Below, in pieces: positions 37,729 to 46,445 of a stretch of 64,000 nt of DNA; position 1 is the stretch's first letter; each line of letters opens with the position of its first letter. This DNA comes from Cellvibrio sp. 79. Its GTDB lineage: Bacteria > Pseudomonadota > Gammaproteobacteria > Pseudomonadales > Cellvibrionaceae. Made by a program: the position numbers and the translations under genes. Under the pieces are notes generated by a model, which was given only the letters and a program-made list of their open reading frames with translations, did not search any database and was not told the origin of the DNA. The DNA is taken from positions 297,786-361,785 of the forward strand of contig MVDH01000002.1 in NCBI GenBank assembly GCA_003056245.1, given 5' to 3'.

Positions 37729-39033
37729 TTAAGGTTTATCTACGTTAATACCAAGTAGTGCGAGCACTTTTTTACTGGGAAAACCATCGGCGATCATGCC
37801 TTGTTGATGCTGGAATTCGCCGATGGCTCGGCGGGTTCCAGGGCCGAGAATTCCATCTGGCGTGCCGGTGTTGAAGCCTTTTTCATTAAGTTGTGCTTGC
37901 AGGAACATAACCTGGTCGCGATGCAAGCGCGGTGCATCTTCCGGTGGCGATTGTATTAATTTTCCTGCACCGGCAATTTGATCGGCGAGTTGACCTACTG
38001 CAATGGCGTAAAACTCGGAGCGGTTCCAGCGCATAATTACGTTGAAATTATCGTAAGCCAAAAATGCCGGGCCTTGATGGCCTGAGGGCACTAATAAGGA
38101 TGCATTAATATTTGCTTGCGGCAGCGGAGAATTATCGGCGCGTTTTACCCCGAGCTTTATCCACTCTGAAATCGGTTTGTTATTTTTTAAACCTGCTTCA
38201 AGAAATGGAAAGCTATCCGGTAATTTAACTTCGCGACCCCAACGTTCTTCCGCTTGCCAGCCAAGGCTTTGCAAAAAATGTGCGGCAGATGCCAATGCGT
38301 CCGGTGTGCTGTTCCATAAATCACGTTTATGATCGCCATCGTAATCGACCGCATTTTGTAAAAAAGAAGACGGCATAAATTGCACATGGCCCATCGCACC
38401 GGCCCATGAACCTATCATCTTGTCCGGTGCGATATCGCCGGCATCAAGAATGCGCAATGCATTGATTAATTCGATGGTAAAAAAATTACTGCGGCGCGCA
38501 TCGCACGCGAGTGTTGCGAGTGAATCCACCACCGGAATGTTTCCAAAAAAACTACCGTAATTGGTTTCCAATCCCCAAAACGCTAACAAGTAAGGTGCGG
38601 GAACTCCGTATTGTTGTTCAATGCGTTTCAGTAAATCAGCGTGTTTTACTAATAAGGCACGACCTTGATCGACGCGCTGATTGGTTACGCGGCGATTAAA
38701 ATAATCGGCAAAGCTGGTAGTAAATTCCGGTTGCTTGCGATCCAGTTCGATCACTTTGGTATTTAATTTTGCTTTGCGCAAACTGCGATTAATAGTTGTT
38801 GCCGAAATTCCTGCTGTTTTTGCTTTTGCAGAAAACGTATCAAGGCAAGCAGAAAATTCGGCCTCGGAAATGATGTGCGTAGTTTGTAGCGGATTTGGGC
38901 TGGTCGTGGTATTGGGTTCTGTTTTTATTATTTTTATAGGTTCGCTGTGAGTGTGTTGTGCAGTAGGAGCCTGGGCGCAGGAAATTAAACTCATACAACA
39001 AAAAAACGGTAAAAAATTTCGTAGGGATTTCAT
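37729..39033 (-). CDS. Lytic murein transglycosylase, MltB-like, with peptidoglycan-binding domain
   Basis: 434 residues. Lipoprotein signal with lipobox LISC (Cys19), a linker, an SLT_2/MltB catalytic domain (about 55-355) with the catalytic Glu156 in FWGLETNYGSFFG and the substrate-site segments MGHVQFMPSSFL and DYDGDHKRDLW, then a C-terminal PG_binding_1 domain (QLNEKGFNTGTPDGILGPGTRRAIGEFQ). It cleaves the MurNAc-GlcNAc bond with formation of 1,6-anhydroMurNAc, anchored to the outer membrane. Start supported by GGAG 5 nt upstream. Confidence 0.93.
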   Translation of the reverse strand: MKSLRNFLPFFCCMSLISCAQAPTAQHTHSEPIKIIKTEPNTTTSPNPLQTTHIISEAEFSACLDTFSAKAKTAGISATTINRSLRKAKLNTKVIELDRKQPEFTTSFADYFNRRVTNQRVDQGRALLVKHADLLKRIEQQYGVPAPYLLAFWGLETNYGSFFGNIPVVDSLATLACDARRSNFFTIELINALRILDAGDIAPDKMIGSWAGAMGHVQFMPSSFLQNAVDYDGDHKRDLWNSTPDALASAAHFLQSLGWQAEERWGREVKLPDSFPFLEAGLKNNKPISEWIKLGVKRADNSPLPQANINASLLVPSGHQGPAFLAYDNFNVIMRWNRSEFYAIAVGQLADQIAGAGKLIQSPPEDAPRLHRDQVMFLQAQLNEKGFNTGTPDGILGPGTRRAIGEFQHQQGMIADGFPSKKVLALLGINVDKP

Positions 39034-39414
39034 GAAAACTCCGATACAAGCGAGGCCATCTTGGCCACTATTTAAATGTATTTCATCTGTCTGGGCGCAT
39101 GATACCGCTAAATGAGAAAGGGATTCATAAGTTATGAGGATAAAAGTACGGGAAAAATCCCGCCGTTTGCCTCGCCTTCCGGATGCAGTGTTTGCTATAT
39201 CATCTTATAGTTGAAATAACTAAAAGTACGGATTGTTGGCGATTTGCAGATATCGAGCTATAACAAATAGAGATGTGCAAAAAAGTGTTTAGGCGCCATT
39301 GTGGCTGCAATTAAATCCTTGGCACATTTTTCTACATGCTAGACTCAATAATAATGGAAATAAAAGCACGGCAGCTTGCCTATATCGGCGCACGCAAACC
39401 ACTGCAGGTCATCT
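39034..39414. other. Intergenic region with three copies of TAAAAGYACGG
   Basis: TAAAAGTACGG at 39141-39151 and 39221-39231 and TAAAAGCACGG at 39361-39371, all in the same orientation. The last is about 44 nt before the start of the binding-protein gene. No known operator matches that I recognise. No other feature seen. Confidence 0.45.
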
Positions 39415-40317
39415 ATGAAACTTACTTCCGTATTGGCGCTGGTAGCCAGTAGCCTTTTTTCTTTTTCTGCCAGTGCGCAGACAATTATCAAAATCAATGA
39501 AGCAACTGACGGCAATGGCCGCTATGCCATGGCGATGATCAATCTCGCCCTGAGCAAGGTGAGTACAAAGTACAAATTGCAAATTGATAGCAGTGTGGTT
39601 ACCCAGGCGCGCAACATTGATGATGTGGCGACCGGTAGATCGGATTTGCTGTGGGCCGCTACCAACCAGGAGATGGAAGATAAGCTGCTGCCGATTCGTA
39701 TTTGTTTGTACAAAGGTTTATTGGGGCACCGGATTTTTATTATCAATCCCGCATCGCAATCCCGGTTCGATCAGGTAAAAACCTTTGATGATTTAAAAAA
39801 GTTTACGTTCGGGCAGGGTACTACCTGGGCGGATAGCAGCATTCTGGAAAGTAATGGGTTGAAGGTGGTGAAAGCCAATAAATACCAAAGCTTGTTTTAT
39901 ATGGTTGATGGCGGCCGTTTTGATGCATTTCCGCGTGGTGTACAAGAGCCGTGGCAAGAATTGGAAACCAATTCCAAACTGCCGCTGACCGTAGAGAAAA
40001 AAATTATGTTGGTTTACCGCATGCCGTTTTATTTGTTTACCGGTAAACAAAATAAACAACTGGCGGCTGATCTGGAGACGGGGTTGAACCGCGCCATCGC
40101 CGATGGCAGTTTTGATAATGTTTTCTACAAAGATCCTATGGTGCAAGCGGTGCTGGAGAAAGCCAATCTGGAGGGGCGGTTAGTCTTTAATTTGGAGAAC
40201 CCGACCTTGCCCAAAGAAACCCCTTTGGATCGTCCCGAGCTGTGGCTGGATATCAAAAGCCTGCGTCAACCAACAGCAGTAGCGGAACCCCAGACGGAAC
40301 CCGCCAACATCCAATAA
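39415..40317 (+). CDS. Periplasmic solute-binding protein, amino-acid-type fold, orphan
   Basis: 300 residues from ATG 39415, with a signal peptide cut near SFSASAQT (residue 23). A PBP2-like domain follows (INEATDGNGRYAMAMINLAL, RSDLLWAATNQEMEDKL, FGQGTTWADSSILESNG). There are no permease or ATPase genes nearby, so it is either a sensor component or the binding subunit of a remote transporter. Starts upstream at 39376 are possible but precede the signal peptide. Ligand unknown. Confidence 0.75.
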   Translation: MKLTSVLALVASSLFSFSASAQTIIKINEATDGNGRYAMAMINLALSKVSTKYKLQIDSSVVTQARNIDDVATGRSDLLWAATNQEMEDKLLPIRICLYKGLLGHRIFIINPASQSRFDQVKTFDDLKKFTFGQGTTWADSSILESNGLKVVKANKYQSLFYMVDGGRFDAFPRGVQEPWQELETNSKLPLTVEKKIMLVYRMPFYLFTGKQNKQLAADLETGLNRAIADGSFDNVFYKDPMVQAVLEKANLEGRLVFNLENPTLPKETPLDRPELWLDIKSLRQPTAVAEPQTEPANIQ

Positions 40318-40351
40318 CTGTTGAGGATTATGTCATTGCGCTGGATTCGGC

Positions 40352-41500
40352 TTAGCGAGCGTTATCCAGCATATCGATATTAATATCCTGCACGCGCGAA
40401 CAACCGGAAAGCGCCATAGCGACACGCATTTCTTTAGCAAAAATTTCCAGGATTTCTTTCACGCCGCGTTTTTGTCGCGCCGCCAATGCATAAACCCAGG
40501 GGCGGCCGATCATTACCATTTTAGCCCCTAGTGCCAATGCACGAACTATATCCAAACCGGAGCGGACACCGGAATCCAGGATCAGGCTTAAGTCATCGCC
40601 CACAGCATCGGCAATGCGCGGTAGTGCTTTGATCGATGACAGCGCCCCATCCAATTGGCGGCCGCCATGGTTGGATACAATCAACCCATCGCAGCCGATG
40701 TGTTTAGCTTGACGCGCATCATCCGCATCAAGAATTCCTTTGATGATGAAATGACCATCCCATTCAGCGCGAATATGGTCGATATCGGCCCAGGTTACGG
40801 TGGGATCGAAATTGGCGCCGAGCCAGCTCCAGAATTCATCGATACCTGCCTTTTCGCCGAGGATTGGGGCGATATTGCCGAGCGAATGAGGACGGCCGAG
40901 CAAGCCGACGTCCCACGCCCAGTGCGGGCGGGTGAGGACCTGGCCAACCCGCGTTAATTTGCGCTGCAATACGCTGCCACCGGAAAGCCCGGAGCGCATA
41001 TCGCGATAACGGGTGGCGGGTACGGGCATATCGACAGTGAATAACAACGTGTTCGTTCCGGCCGCTTTTGCGCGCGCCAGCATTTCGCGCAAAAAGCCGC
41101 GGTCGCGCATCATATACAGTTGGAACCAGATCGGTTTGTTAACGCCCGCGCGGACTTCATCAATTGAACAGGCTGAGACGGTCGATAAACAAAATGGAAC
41201 GCCCGCTTCTTCTGCTGCTTGTGCGGCTTGTACTTCGCCGCGTCGGGCATTTAATCCGGCGATACCGACTGGCGATAAGCCCAGCGGCAACGAAGAAGTT
41301 TGGCCAAAGAGTGTCGTTTCCGTGGAGACATTGGAAATATCGCGCAGTACACGCTGACGCAAGGCGATATGTTGTAGGTCCAACTGGTTATTGCGCAAAG
41401 TGGTTTCACTGAAGGCGCCGCCATCAATGTATTCAAATAAAAAGCGCGGCAGGCGTTTGCGGGCGAGGGTGCGGTAATCGTCAATGCTGGCGAGAATCAT
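40352..41500 (-). CDS. lldD: FMN-dependent L-lactate dehydrogenase
   Basis: 382 residues. A (S)-alpha-hydroxy-acid oxidase family barrel with FLFEYIDGGAFSE, LPLGLSPVGIAGL, the FMN/active-site segment VSNHGGRQLDGALSSI carrying the catalytic His, and LILDSGVRSGLDIVRALALG. It feeds electrons from L-lactate into the respiratory chain and forms pyruvate. Divergent from fucP across a 200-bp gap and next to a pathway whose end products include L-lactate, so it probably finishes fucose catabolism. Other 2-hydroxy acids remain possible substrates. Confidence 0.92.
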   Translation of the reverse strand: MILASIDDYRTLARKRLPRFLFEYIDGGAFSETTLRNNQLDLQHIALRQRVLRDISNVSTETTLFGQTSSLPLGLSPVGIAGLNARRGEVQAAQAAEEAGVPFCLSTVSACSIDEVRAGVNKPIWFQLYMMRDRGFLREMLARAKAAGTNTLLFTVDMPVPATRYRDMRSGLSGGSVLQRKLTRVGQVLTRPHWAWDVGLLGRPHSLGNIAPILGEKAGIDEFWSWLGANFDPTVTWADIDHIRAEWDGHFIIKGILDADDARQAKHIGCDGLIVSNHGGRQLDGALSSIKALPRIADAVGDDLSLILDSGVRSGLDIVRALALGAKMVMIGRPWVYALAARQKRGVKEILEIFAKEMRVAMALSGCSRVQDINIDMLDNAR

Positions 41501-41552
41501 GAGTAATCAAGACCTGTAAAAAATTGTTATAGTTTGTTTGACTCTATGTTAG

Positions 41553-41591
41553 CATCTTTTATGTATAAACCATCTTTCATTCATAAAGATG
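41553..41591. promoter_or_regulatory. Candidate operator between lldD and fucP
   Basis: Overlapping inverted repeats: CATCTTT (41571-41577) with AAAGATG (41585-41591), and CATCTTTTATG (41553-41563) with CATAAAGATG (41582-41591). Position between divergent lldD and fucP suits control of both by the IclR-type regulator encoded at 43946-44782. This is inference only. Confidence 0.4.
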
Positions 41592-41703
41592 TTGCGCGAT
41601 CCGCATGGCCAGCAGTGTACTGACCAGCGAGCGGCGCCGCAGGTGTTCTGACTAATAACAATAATGTAAGGGTGTCTGTACGCGGATACCCGCTGGAGAA
41701 CCA

Positions 41704-42957
41704 ATGAACAATAACGATAAGGCTGTGCCCGTGTTGTTGCCGCTAATGCTGATATTCAGCTTGTTTTTCCTGTGGGGAATGGCGAACAACCTCAACGATA
41801 TTCTGATTACCCAATTTAAAAAAGTATTCACCCTGTCCGACTTTAAAGCCGGGCTGGTGCAGTCGGCGTTTTATACGGGCTACTTTGTATTTTCCATCCC
41901 CGCAGCGTTGTGGATGAAACGCTATGGCTATAAAGCCGCAGTAGTGTTTGGGCTTTTGCTCTACGCCGCAGGCGCCTTCCTGTTTTACCCCGCCGCCGCT
42001 GCGCGCGAATATGGGCTGTTTCTGGGCGCGTTGTTTGTGATCGCTAGTGGTTTGGCTTTTCTGGAAACCTCCGCCAATCCACTGATTGTCGCTATGGGCG
42101 ATCCTGCCACAGCGGCACGCCGGTTAAACTTCGCCCAGTCATTCAACCCCTTCGGATGCATTGCCGGAATTCTAATTGGCCGCGAATTTATTCTCTCCGG
42201 CCATGAACCCACGGCTGAAGAGTTGGCGGTGATGAGCGCGGCGCAACTGGAAGCGTTTTACCAGACCGAATCCCACGCGGTGCAAGGGCCTTATCTGGTG
42301 TTGGGATTGATCGTTCTGGCGTGGGCGTTGTTGGTATTGCTGGTGAAATTCCCCGCACTTGCAACGCAAGCTGCGCGCGATGAAACCACCGGTTCATGGA
42401 GCGATTACAAACAATTACTCGCCAATGGCCCGTTTATGTTTGGTGTGATTGCACAGTTTTTTTATGTCGGCGCGCAAGTGTGTATCTGGAGTTTTTTGAT
42501 TCGTTATGGCCAGGAAGCGGTGCCGGGAACCGGTGAGAAAACCCTGGCGAACTATCTGTTGGCATCGCTGGTGATTTTTATGGTTGGCCGTTTTATCGCC
42601 ACCGCGCTGATGAGCCGCGTACGCGCCGCCTGGTTAATGTGTGTTTACGCTTCTATTAATGTAGTGCTCTGTGCATTTGCCATGCTGCAGCCAGGGCATT
42701 CAGGTTTGCTGGCGCTGACGGCGACCAGCTTCTTTATGTCGCTCATGTTCCCCACTATTTTTGCCCTTGGTTTGAAAGACCTTGGCCACCTTGCCAAAGC
42801 CGGTGCCTCTTTTTTGGTGATGGCGATCATCGGGGGGGCGGTGCTGACGGCGGTTATGGGGTTGGTGTCGGATCTGACCTCAATCCATGCGGCGGTGATA
42901 GTGCCGTTGTTTTGTTTTGTGGTGATTGCTATCTACGCGCGCTTTAGTGACCGTTGA
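41704..42957 (+). CDS. fucP: L-fucose:H+ symporter, MFS family
   Basis: 417 residues, about 12 membrane helices. The FucP subfamily signature is visible at the start (FFLWGMANNLNDILITQFKK, LSDFKAGLVQSAFYTGYFVF) with LETSANPLIVAMGDP and NFAQSFNPFGCIAG further on. It carries L-fucose through the inner membrane. GGAGAA lies 6 nt before the ATG. The lactonase gene starts 21 nt after its stop. Confidence 0.9.
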   Translation: MNNNDKAVPVLLPLMLIFSLFFLWGMANNLNDILITQFKKVFTLSDFKAGLVQSAFYTGYFVFSIPAALWMKRYGYKAAVVFGLLLYAAGAFLFYPAAAAREYGLFLGALFVIASGLAFLETSANPLIVAMGDPATAARRLNFAQSFNPFGCIAGILIGREFILSGHEPTAEELAVMSAAQLEAFYQTESHAVQGPYLVLGLIVLAWALLVLLVKFPALATQAARDETTGSWSDYKQLLANGPFMFGVIAQFFYVGAQVCIWSFLIRYGQEAVPGTGEKTLANYLLASLVIFMVGRFIATALMSRVRAAWLMCVYASINVVLCAFAMLQPGHSGLLALTATSFFMSLMFPTIFALGLKDLGHLAKAGASFLVMAIIGGAVLTAVMGLVSDLTSIHAAVIVPLFCFVVIAIYARFSDR

Positions 42958-42978
42958 TCAAGGGAGGGAGAGTAAAGC

Positions 42979-43824
42979 ATGATCGATGCCCACCAGCATT
43001 TCTGGCAGTTGGGTCGCAATGATTGCGAGTGGCCAACCGCCGATCTCAAGGCTATTTATCGCGATTTTGGCGAAAAAGATTTGCTGCCCATTGCAAGGGA
43101 ATGCGGGGTTACGGGATCAGTGCTGGTGCAATCCCAGCCCAGTGATGTGGATACGGATTATTTGCTGCGTCTTGCGAGTGAATCGGACTTTATCAAAGCG
43201 GTAGTGGGTTGGGTGGATCTGGCCTCGCCAGATGCCCCGCAGCGGATTGCGCAGTTAGCGGCCCATCCCAAATTCAAGGGGATCAGGCCGATGCTGCAAG
43301 GGTTGGCAGACGACAAATGGATTCTGCGGCCTGAGCTTGAACCGGCAATTGCAGCAATGAAGAAACATCAGCTCAGTTTTGATGCGCTGGTTTACACCCG
43401 GCATTTGTCACACCTCTATCAGTTCGCCCGCCGTCATCCGGATCTGCCCATCGTGATTGACCACGCCGCCAAGCCGGCGATTATTGCTAATGATTCACCC
43501 TCCGTTGAGTGGTGCGATGCTATTCGTGTTCTGGCGGCCTTGCCTCAGGTTCATTGCAAGCTTTGCGGTCTGGTGACCGAAGCGGGCGTAGGGCAGGGGA
43601 AGGACGTCTTCGTTGCCTACATCAAATTTTTGGTGTCGGTATTCGGTGTAGAACGCTTGATGTGGGGAAGTGACTGGCCTGTCATAGGTTTGGCGCCAAA
43701 CCGGCAACTCTCCATCTATAAAAATTGGCTAGCGCTTGTAGATCATGCACTTAGTGAGTGCAAAATAATCAATTCTGAAAGTATTTTCATAGGTACAAGT
43801 TTGCGTTTTTATCGAATTACGTAA
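42979..43824 (+). CDS. Amidohydrolase family L-fucono-lactonase (probable)
   Basis: 281 residues, COG3618-type metal-dependent TIM-barrel hydrolase: N-terminal MIDAHQHFW with the HxH metal ligands, DHAAKP (His) and MWGSDWPV (Asp). Members hydrolyse sugar lactones such as L-fucono-1,5-lactone, L-rhamnono-lactone or 2-pyrone-4,6-dicarboxylate. The flanking fucose genes make fuconolactone the best guess. Cotranscribed with fucP. Step 2 of the pathway: lactone to L-fuconate. Confidence 0.86.
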   Translation: MIDAHQHFWQLGRNDCEWPTADLKAIYRDFGEKDLLPIARECGVTGSVLVQSQPSDVDTDYLLRLASESDFIKAVVGWVDLASPDAPQRIAQLAAHPKFKGIRPMLQGLADDKWILRPELEPAIAAMKKHQLSFDALVYTRHLSHLYQFARRHPDLPIVIDHAAKPAIIANDSPSVEWCDAIRVLAALPQVHCKLCGLVTEAGVGQGKDVFVAYIKFLVSVFGVERLMWGSDWPVIGLAPNRQLSIYKNWLALVDHALSECKIINSESIFIGTSLRFYRIT

Positions 43825-43945
43825 ATTAGAACGCTTTGCGCGTAAACCTATGCGTAGAATCGGCTCGCAGCGAGGATAAAGCCGGAACCAGATGAATGTT
43901 AGTTTTGACTAAACATTAACCTGTTCAATAAGCGGTGAAGGACTC

Positions 43946-44782
43946 GTGAATCATACTAATAACGAGAAAGCCACTATGACAGTAACTATGAACAAAGAGC
44001 TCGACGACGCCGTTCTGGAAGCTCAAGACGAAACTGAACGTAAGTACCGCGCCCCTGCCCTTGAAAAGGGGTTGGACATCCTGGAGTTGCTAGCGCGCAA
44101 CTCGCTACCTATGACTACCTCGCAAATGGCTGCCGCGTTGGGGCGCTCGGTGAGTGAGTTGTTCCGCATGGTGTTGGCGCTGGAGTATCGCGGCTATATC
44201 GCCCAGATGCCCGACGGCCGCGATGGCTACATGCTCACCAACAAACTATTCACCCTCGGTATTTCCCAAGGTACAGCCAAGACATTACTGGAAGTTTCCC
44301 TGCCGGTGATGAAGGAGTTGAGCCGTGAATTAGGCCAGTCGTGCCATCTGGTCGTTCCTTCAGGTGACCAGATCGTCGTGGTAGCGCGGCAGGAAAGCCC
44401 GATGGACTTGGGTTTCTCTGTGCGTGTTGGCTACCGTCGCCGCATGATTGATACCAATTCCGGCGCGTTGCTCTATGGCTTCGCGACCCCGGATGTACAA
44501 GCGGGCTGGCTACCAATCCTGTCAGCGACCGTGGATCTGGAGCGCATCGAGCGTTTCCTCGCGAAAGCGCGCAAAGGTGTGGATCTCGGGTATATCAAAT
44601 TGGCCAGTGATTTTGTGGATGGTGTCGTTGATTACTGCGTCCCGATTATTGGCGTCCACGGGGCGGTGGCGGTTTTAATCATTCCATTTATCCATATCAA
44701 GGCCCAGTCCATGACCGAAGAGCGGGTGTTGGAACGTTTGCTTCAAGCTGCCGACAAAGTTTCCCAGGGATTAATCGATTGA
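43946..44782 (+). CDS. IclR-family transcriptional regulator
   Basis: 278 residues from GTG 43946 (AAGGA nearby); ATG 43976 or 43988 are alternative starts. A winged-helix domain (GLDILELLARNSLPMTTSQM, SVSELFRMVLALEYRGYI) is followed by the IclR effector domain (LPVMKELSRELGQSCHLVVP, VGYRRRMIDTNSGALLYGF). It sits between the uptake/lactonase genes and the rest of the fucose pathway, so it is the likely local regulator, with a fucose metabolite as effector. A strong terminator follows. Confidence 0.88.
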   Translation: MNHTNNEKATMTVTMNKELDDAVLEAQDETERKYRAPALEKGLDILELLARNSLPMTTSQMAAALGRSVSELFRMVLALEYRGYIAQMPDGRDGYMLTNKLFTLGISQGTAKTLLEVSLPVMKELSRELGQSCHLVVPSGDQIVVVARQESPMDLGFSVRVGYRRRMIDTNSGALLYGFATPDVQAGWLPILSATVDLERIERFLAKARKGVDLGYIKLASDFVDGVVDYCVPIIGVHGAVAVLIIPFIHIKAQSMTEERVLERLLQAADKVSQGLID

Positions 44783-44801
44783 CCCCGGTGCATAACAAGG
44801 C

Positions 44802-44833
44802 AAAAAAAGCCGATCTCAGGATCGGCTTTTTTT
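44802..44833 (+). terminator. Rho-independent terminator after IclR gene
   Basis: GCCGATC / GATCGGC stem extended by A/T pairs, TCAG loop, seven Ts; the A run on the left makes it potentially bidirectional. Confidence 0.92.
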
Positions 44834-45017
44834 ATGGTTGAAAACGCCATTTTTCCCCATGCAAAAAAGGTTCAGGTTTGGCGTTTACGTAAGTTTGTAC
44901 TTGGTTTTGAAGCAAATTATTTCAAAAAGTCTAAATAACTATATGTGATTTCAACAGGCGTTCGGATAAAATAATTTTTATTGGCAATTCTAATTTTAAT
45001 TATAAAAAAGAGGTTCT

Positions 45018-46109
45018 GTGGGCGAATCAACATCTACTTCTGTTCCGGCCTCTTCTCCCAGGGCCTCTTCACCCGGAGCCTTTTCACCCCGGGTATTGGG
45101 CACAACCGGAATAAACCTGTCGTTGCTGGGCTTCGGTGCAGCGCCCATCGGTAATCTTTACCAACCGTTAAATGATGAGCAGGCGCAAACGGCAGTGCTA
45201 TCGGCGTTGCGTTCCGGCATCCGTTATTTTGACACCGCGCCCCATTATGGCTTTGGTTTGAGCGAAACCCGGTTGGGCCATGCACTCAAGGTATCGCAGC
45301 AGGATGTCGTGATTTCCTCCAAGGTTGGCCGCGTGTTAGTCCCAACTAACTCCAATGCCAGTGTTCGCCATGGTTTTGCTGACACCCCGCCATTAGAGCC
45401 AGTGTTCGATTACACCTATGACGGCGTGATGCGTTCTTTTGAGGCGAGCCTGAAACGGCTGCAGGTCGAGCGCATCGATATTTTGCTAGCCCACGATTTG
45501 GGACCAATGACCCACGGCGCCGACCATCCGGAAACGTTTCGCGAATTTATGGAGGGCGGTTATCTCGCCATGAACAAGCTCAAAGCGGATGGCTTGGTGA
45601 GCGCTATCGGTCTGGGTGCCAATGAATGGCAAATCTGCGATGCCGCATTAAAACACGGCGACTTCGATGGTTTTTTACTGGCCGGACGTTACACCTTGCT
45701 TGAGCAAGCGCCGTGCGAGCACTTCTTACCCTTGTGCGCTCGCCGCAAAACCTCCGTGATTCTCGGTGGACCTTTCAATTCGGGAATTCTTGCTACCGGC
45801 GTAAAAGGCGCGTTGAGCGGGATCAATAAACAACCGTTGTATTACAACTACGAACCGGCGCCGCAAGCGATAGTGGATCGCGTTGCCGCGCTCGAATCGG
45901 TGTGCGAAGAATTTTCTCTTCCACTGGCCGCCGCCGCATTGCAATTTCCTGCTGCCCATCCACAAATTTGTTCGGTACTGGCAGGGCTTGCAAATCATGA
46001 ACAAGTCGAGCGCGCGGTGCAGTTAATGAACAGTGAAATTCCCGCTGCTTTTTGGGATGAACTGCGCGCGCGCAATTTATTGCATCCGGCAGCGCCAGTG
46101 CCTGCTTGA
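45018..46109 (+). CDS. Aldo/keto reductase, probable L-fucose dehydrogenase
   Basis: 363 residues from GTG 45018 (AAGAGG about 5 nt upstream). A low-complexity Ser/Pro/Ala N-terminus (1-25) precedes the AKR barrel: LGFGAAPIGNLY, FDTAPHYGFGLSE with the catalytic Asp and Tyr, SSKVGR with Lys, and LLAHDLG with His. It resembles D-threo-aldose 1-dehydrogenase, which oxidises L-fucose to the 1,5-lactone. First gene of a five-gene run reaching FAH hydrolase. Step 1 of the pathway. Confidence 0.86.
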   Translation: MGESTSTSVPASSPRASSPGAFSPRVLGTTGINLSLLGFGAAPIGNLYQPLNDEQAQTAVLSALRSGIRYFDTAPHYGFGLSETRLGHALKVSQQDVVISSKVGRVLVPTNSNASVRHGFADTPPLEPVFDYTYDGVMRSFEASLKRLQVERIDILLAHDLGPMTHGADHPETFREFMEGGYLAMNKLKADGLVSAIGLGANEWQICDAALKHGDFDGFLLAGRYTLLEQAPCEHFLPLCARRKTSVILGGPFNSGILATGVKGALSGINKQPLYYNYEPAPQAIVDRVAALESVCEEFSLPLAAAALQFPAAHPQICSVLAGLANHEQVERAVQLMNSEIPAAFWDELRARNLLHPAAPVPA

Positions 46110-46124
46110 TAGAAGAGAAACCCC

Positions 46125-46445
46125 ATGAATAAAACAACTATCGCACCACTCATTTTGCTGCACCCGGATGACAACATTCTTGTTTGTGTAAGACAAATCC
46201 GCGCGGGCGATGCAATTGATATCGAGCAAGAAACTATCATCAGTCCGATTGATATTGGTGTCGGCCACAAGGTCGCACGCTTTGCATTGGCTGCGGGCGA
46301 TAAGGTGTGTCGCTACGGCGCACCTATCGGTTCCATGATCGAAACTGTTGCGAAGGGACATCATGTGCATATGCACAATATGAAAAGTGATTACATCCCC
46401 AGCCACACGCGCACGCGCCAAACCCAATACCGGAGCGAAGAATGA
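46125..46445 (+). CDS. UxaA-type dehydratase, small (SAF-domain) subunit
   Basis: 106 residues equal to the N-terminal SAF domain of altronate/galactarate dehydratases (ILLHPDDNILVCVRQIRAGD, VGHKVARFALAAGDKVCRYG, VHMHNMKSDY). The large-subunit gene overlaps its stop by 4 nt (ATGA), so the two are translationally coupled. Alone it has no catalytic centre. Confidence 0.88.
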   Translation: MNKTTIAPLILLHPDDNILVCVRQIRAGDAIDIEQETIISPIDIGVGHKVARFALAAGDKVCRYGAPIGSMIETVAKGHHVHMHNMKSDYIPSHTRTRQTQYRSEE

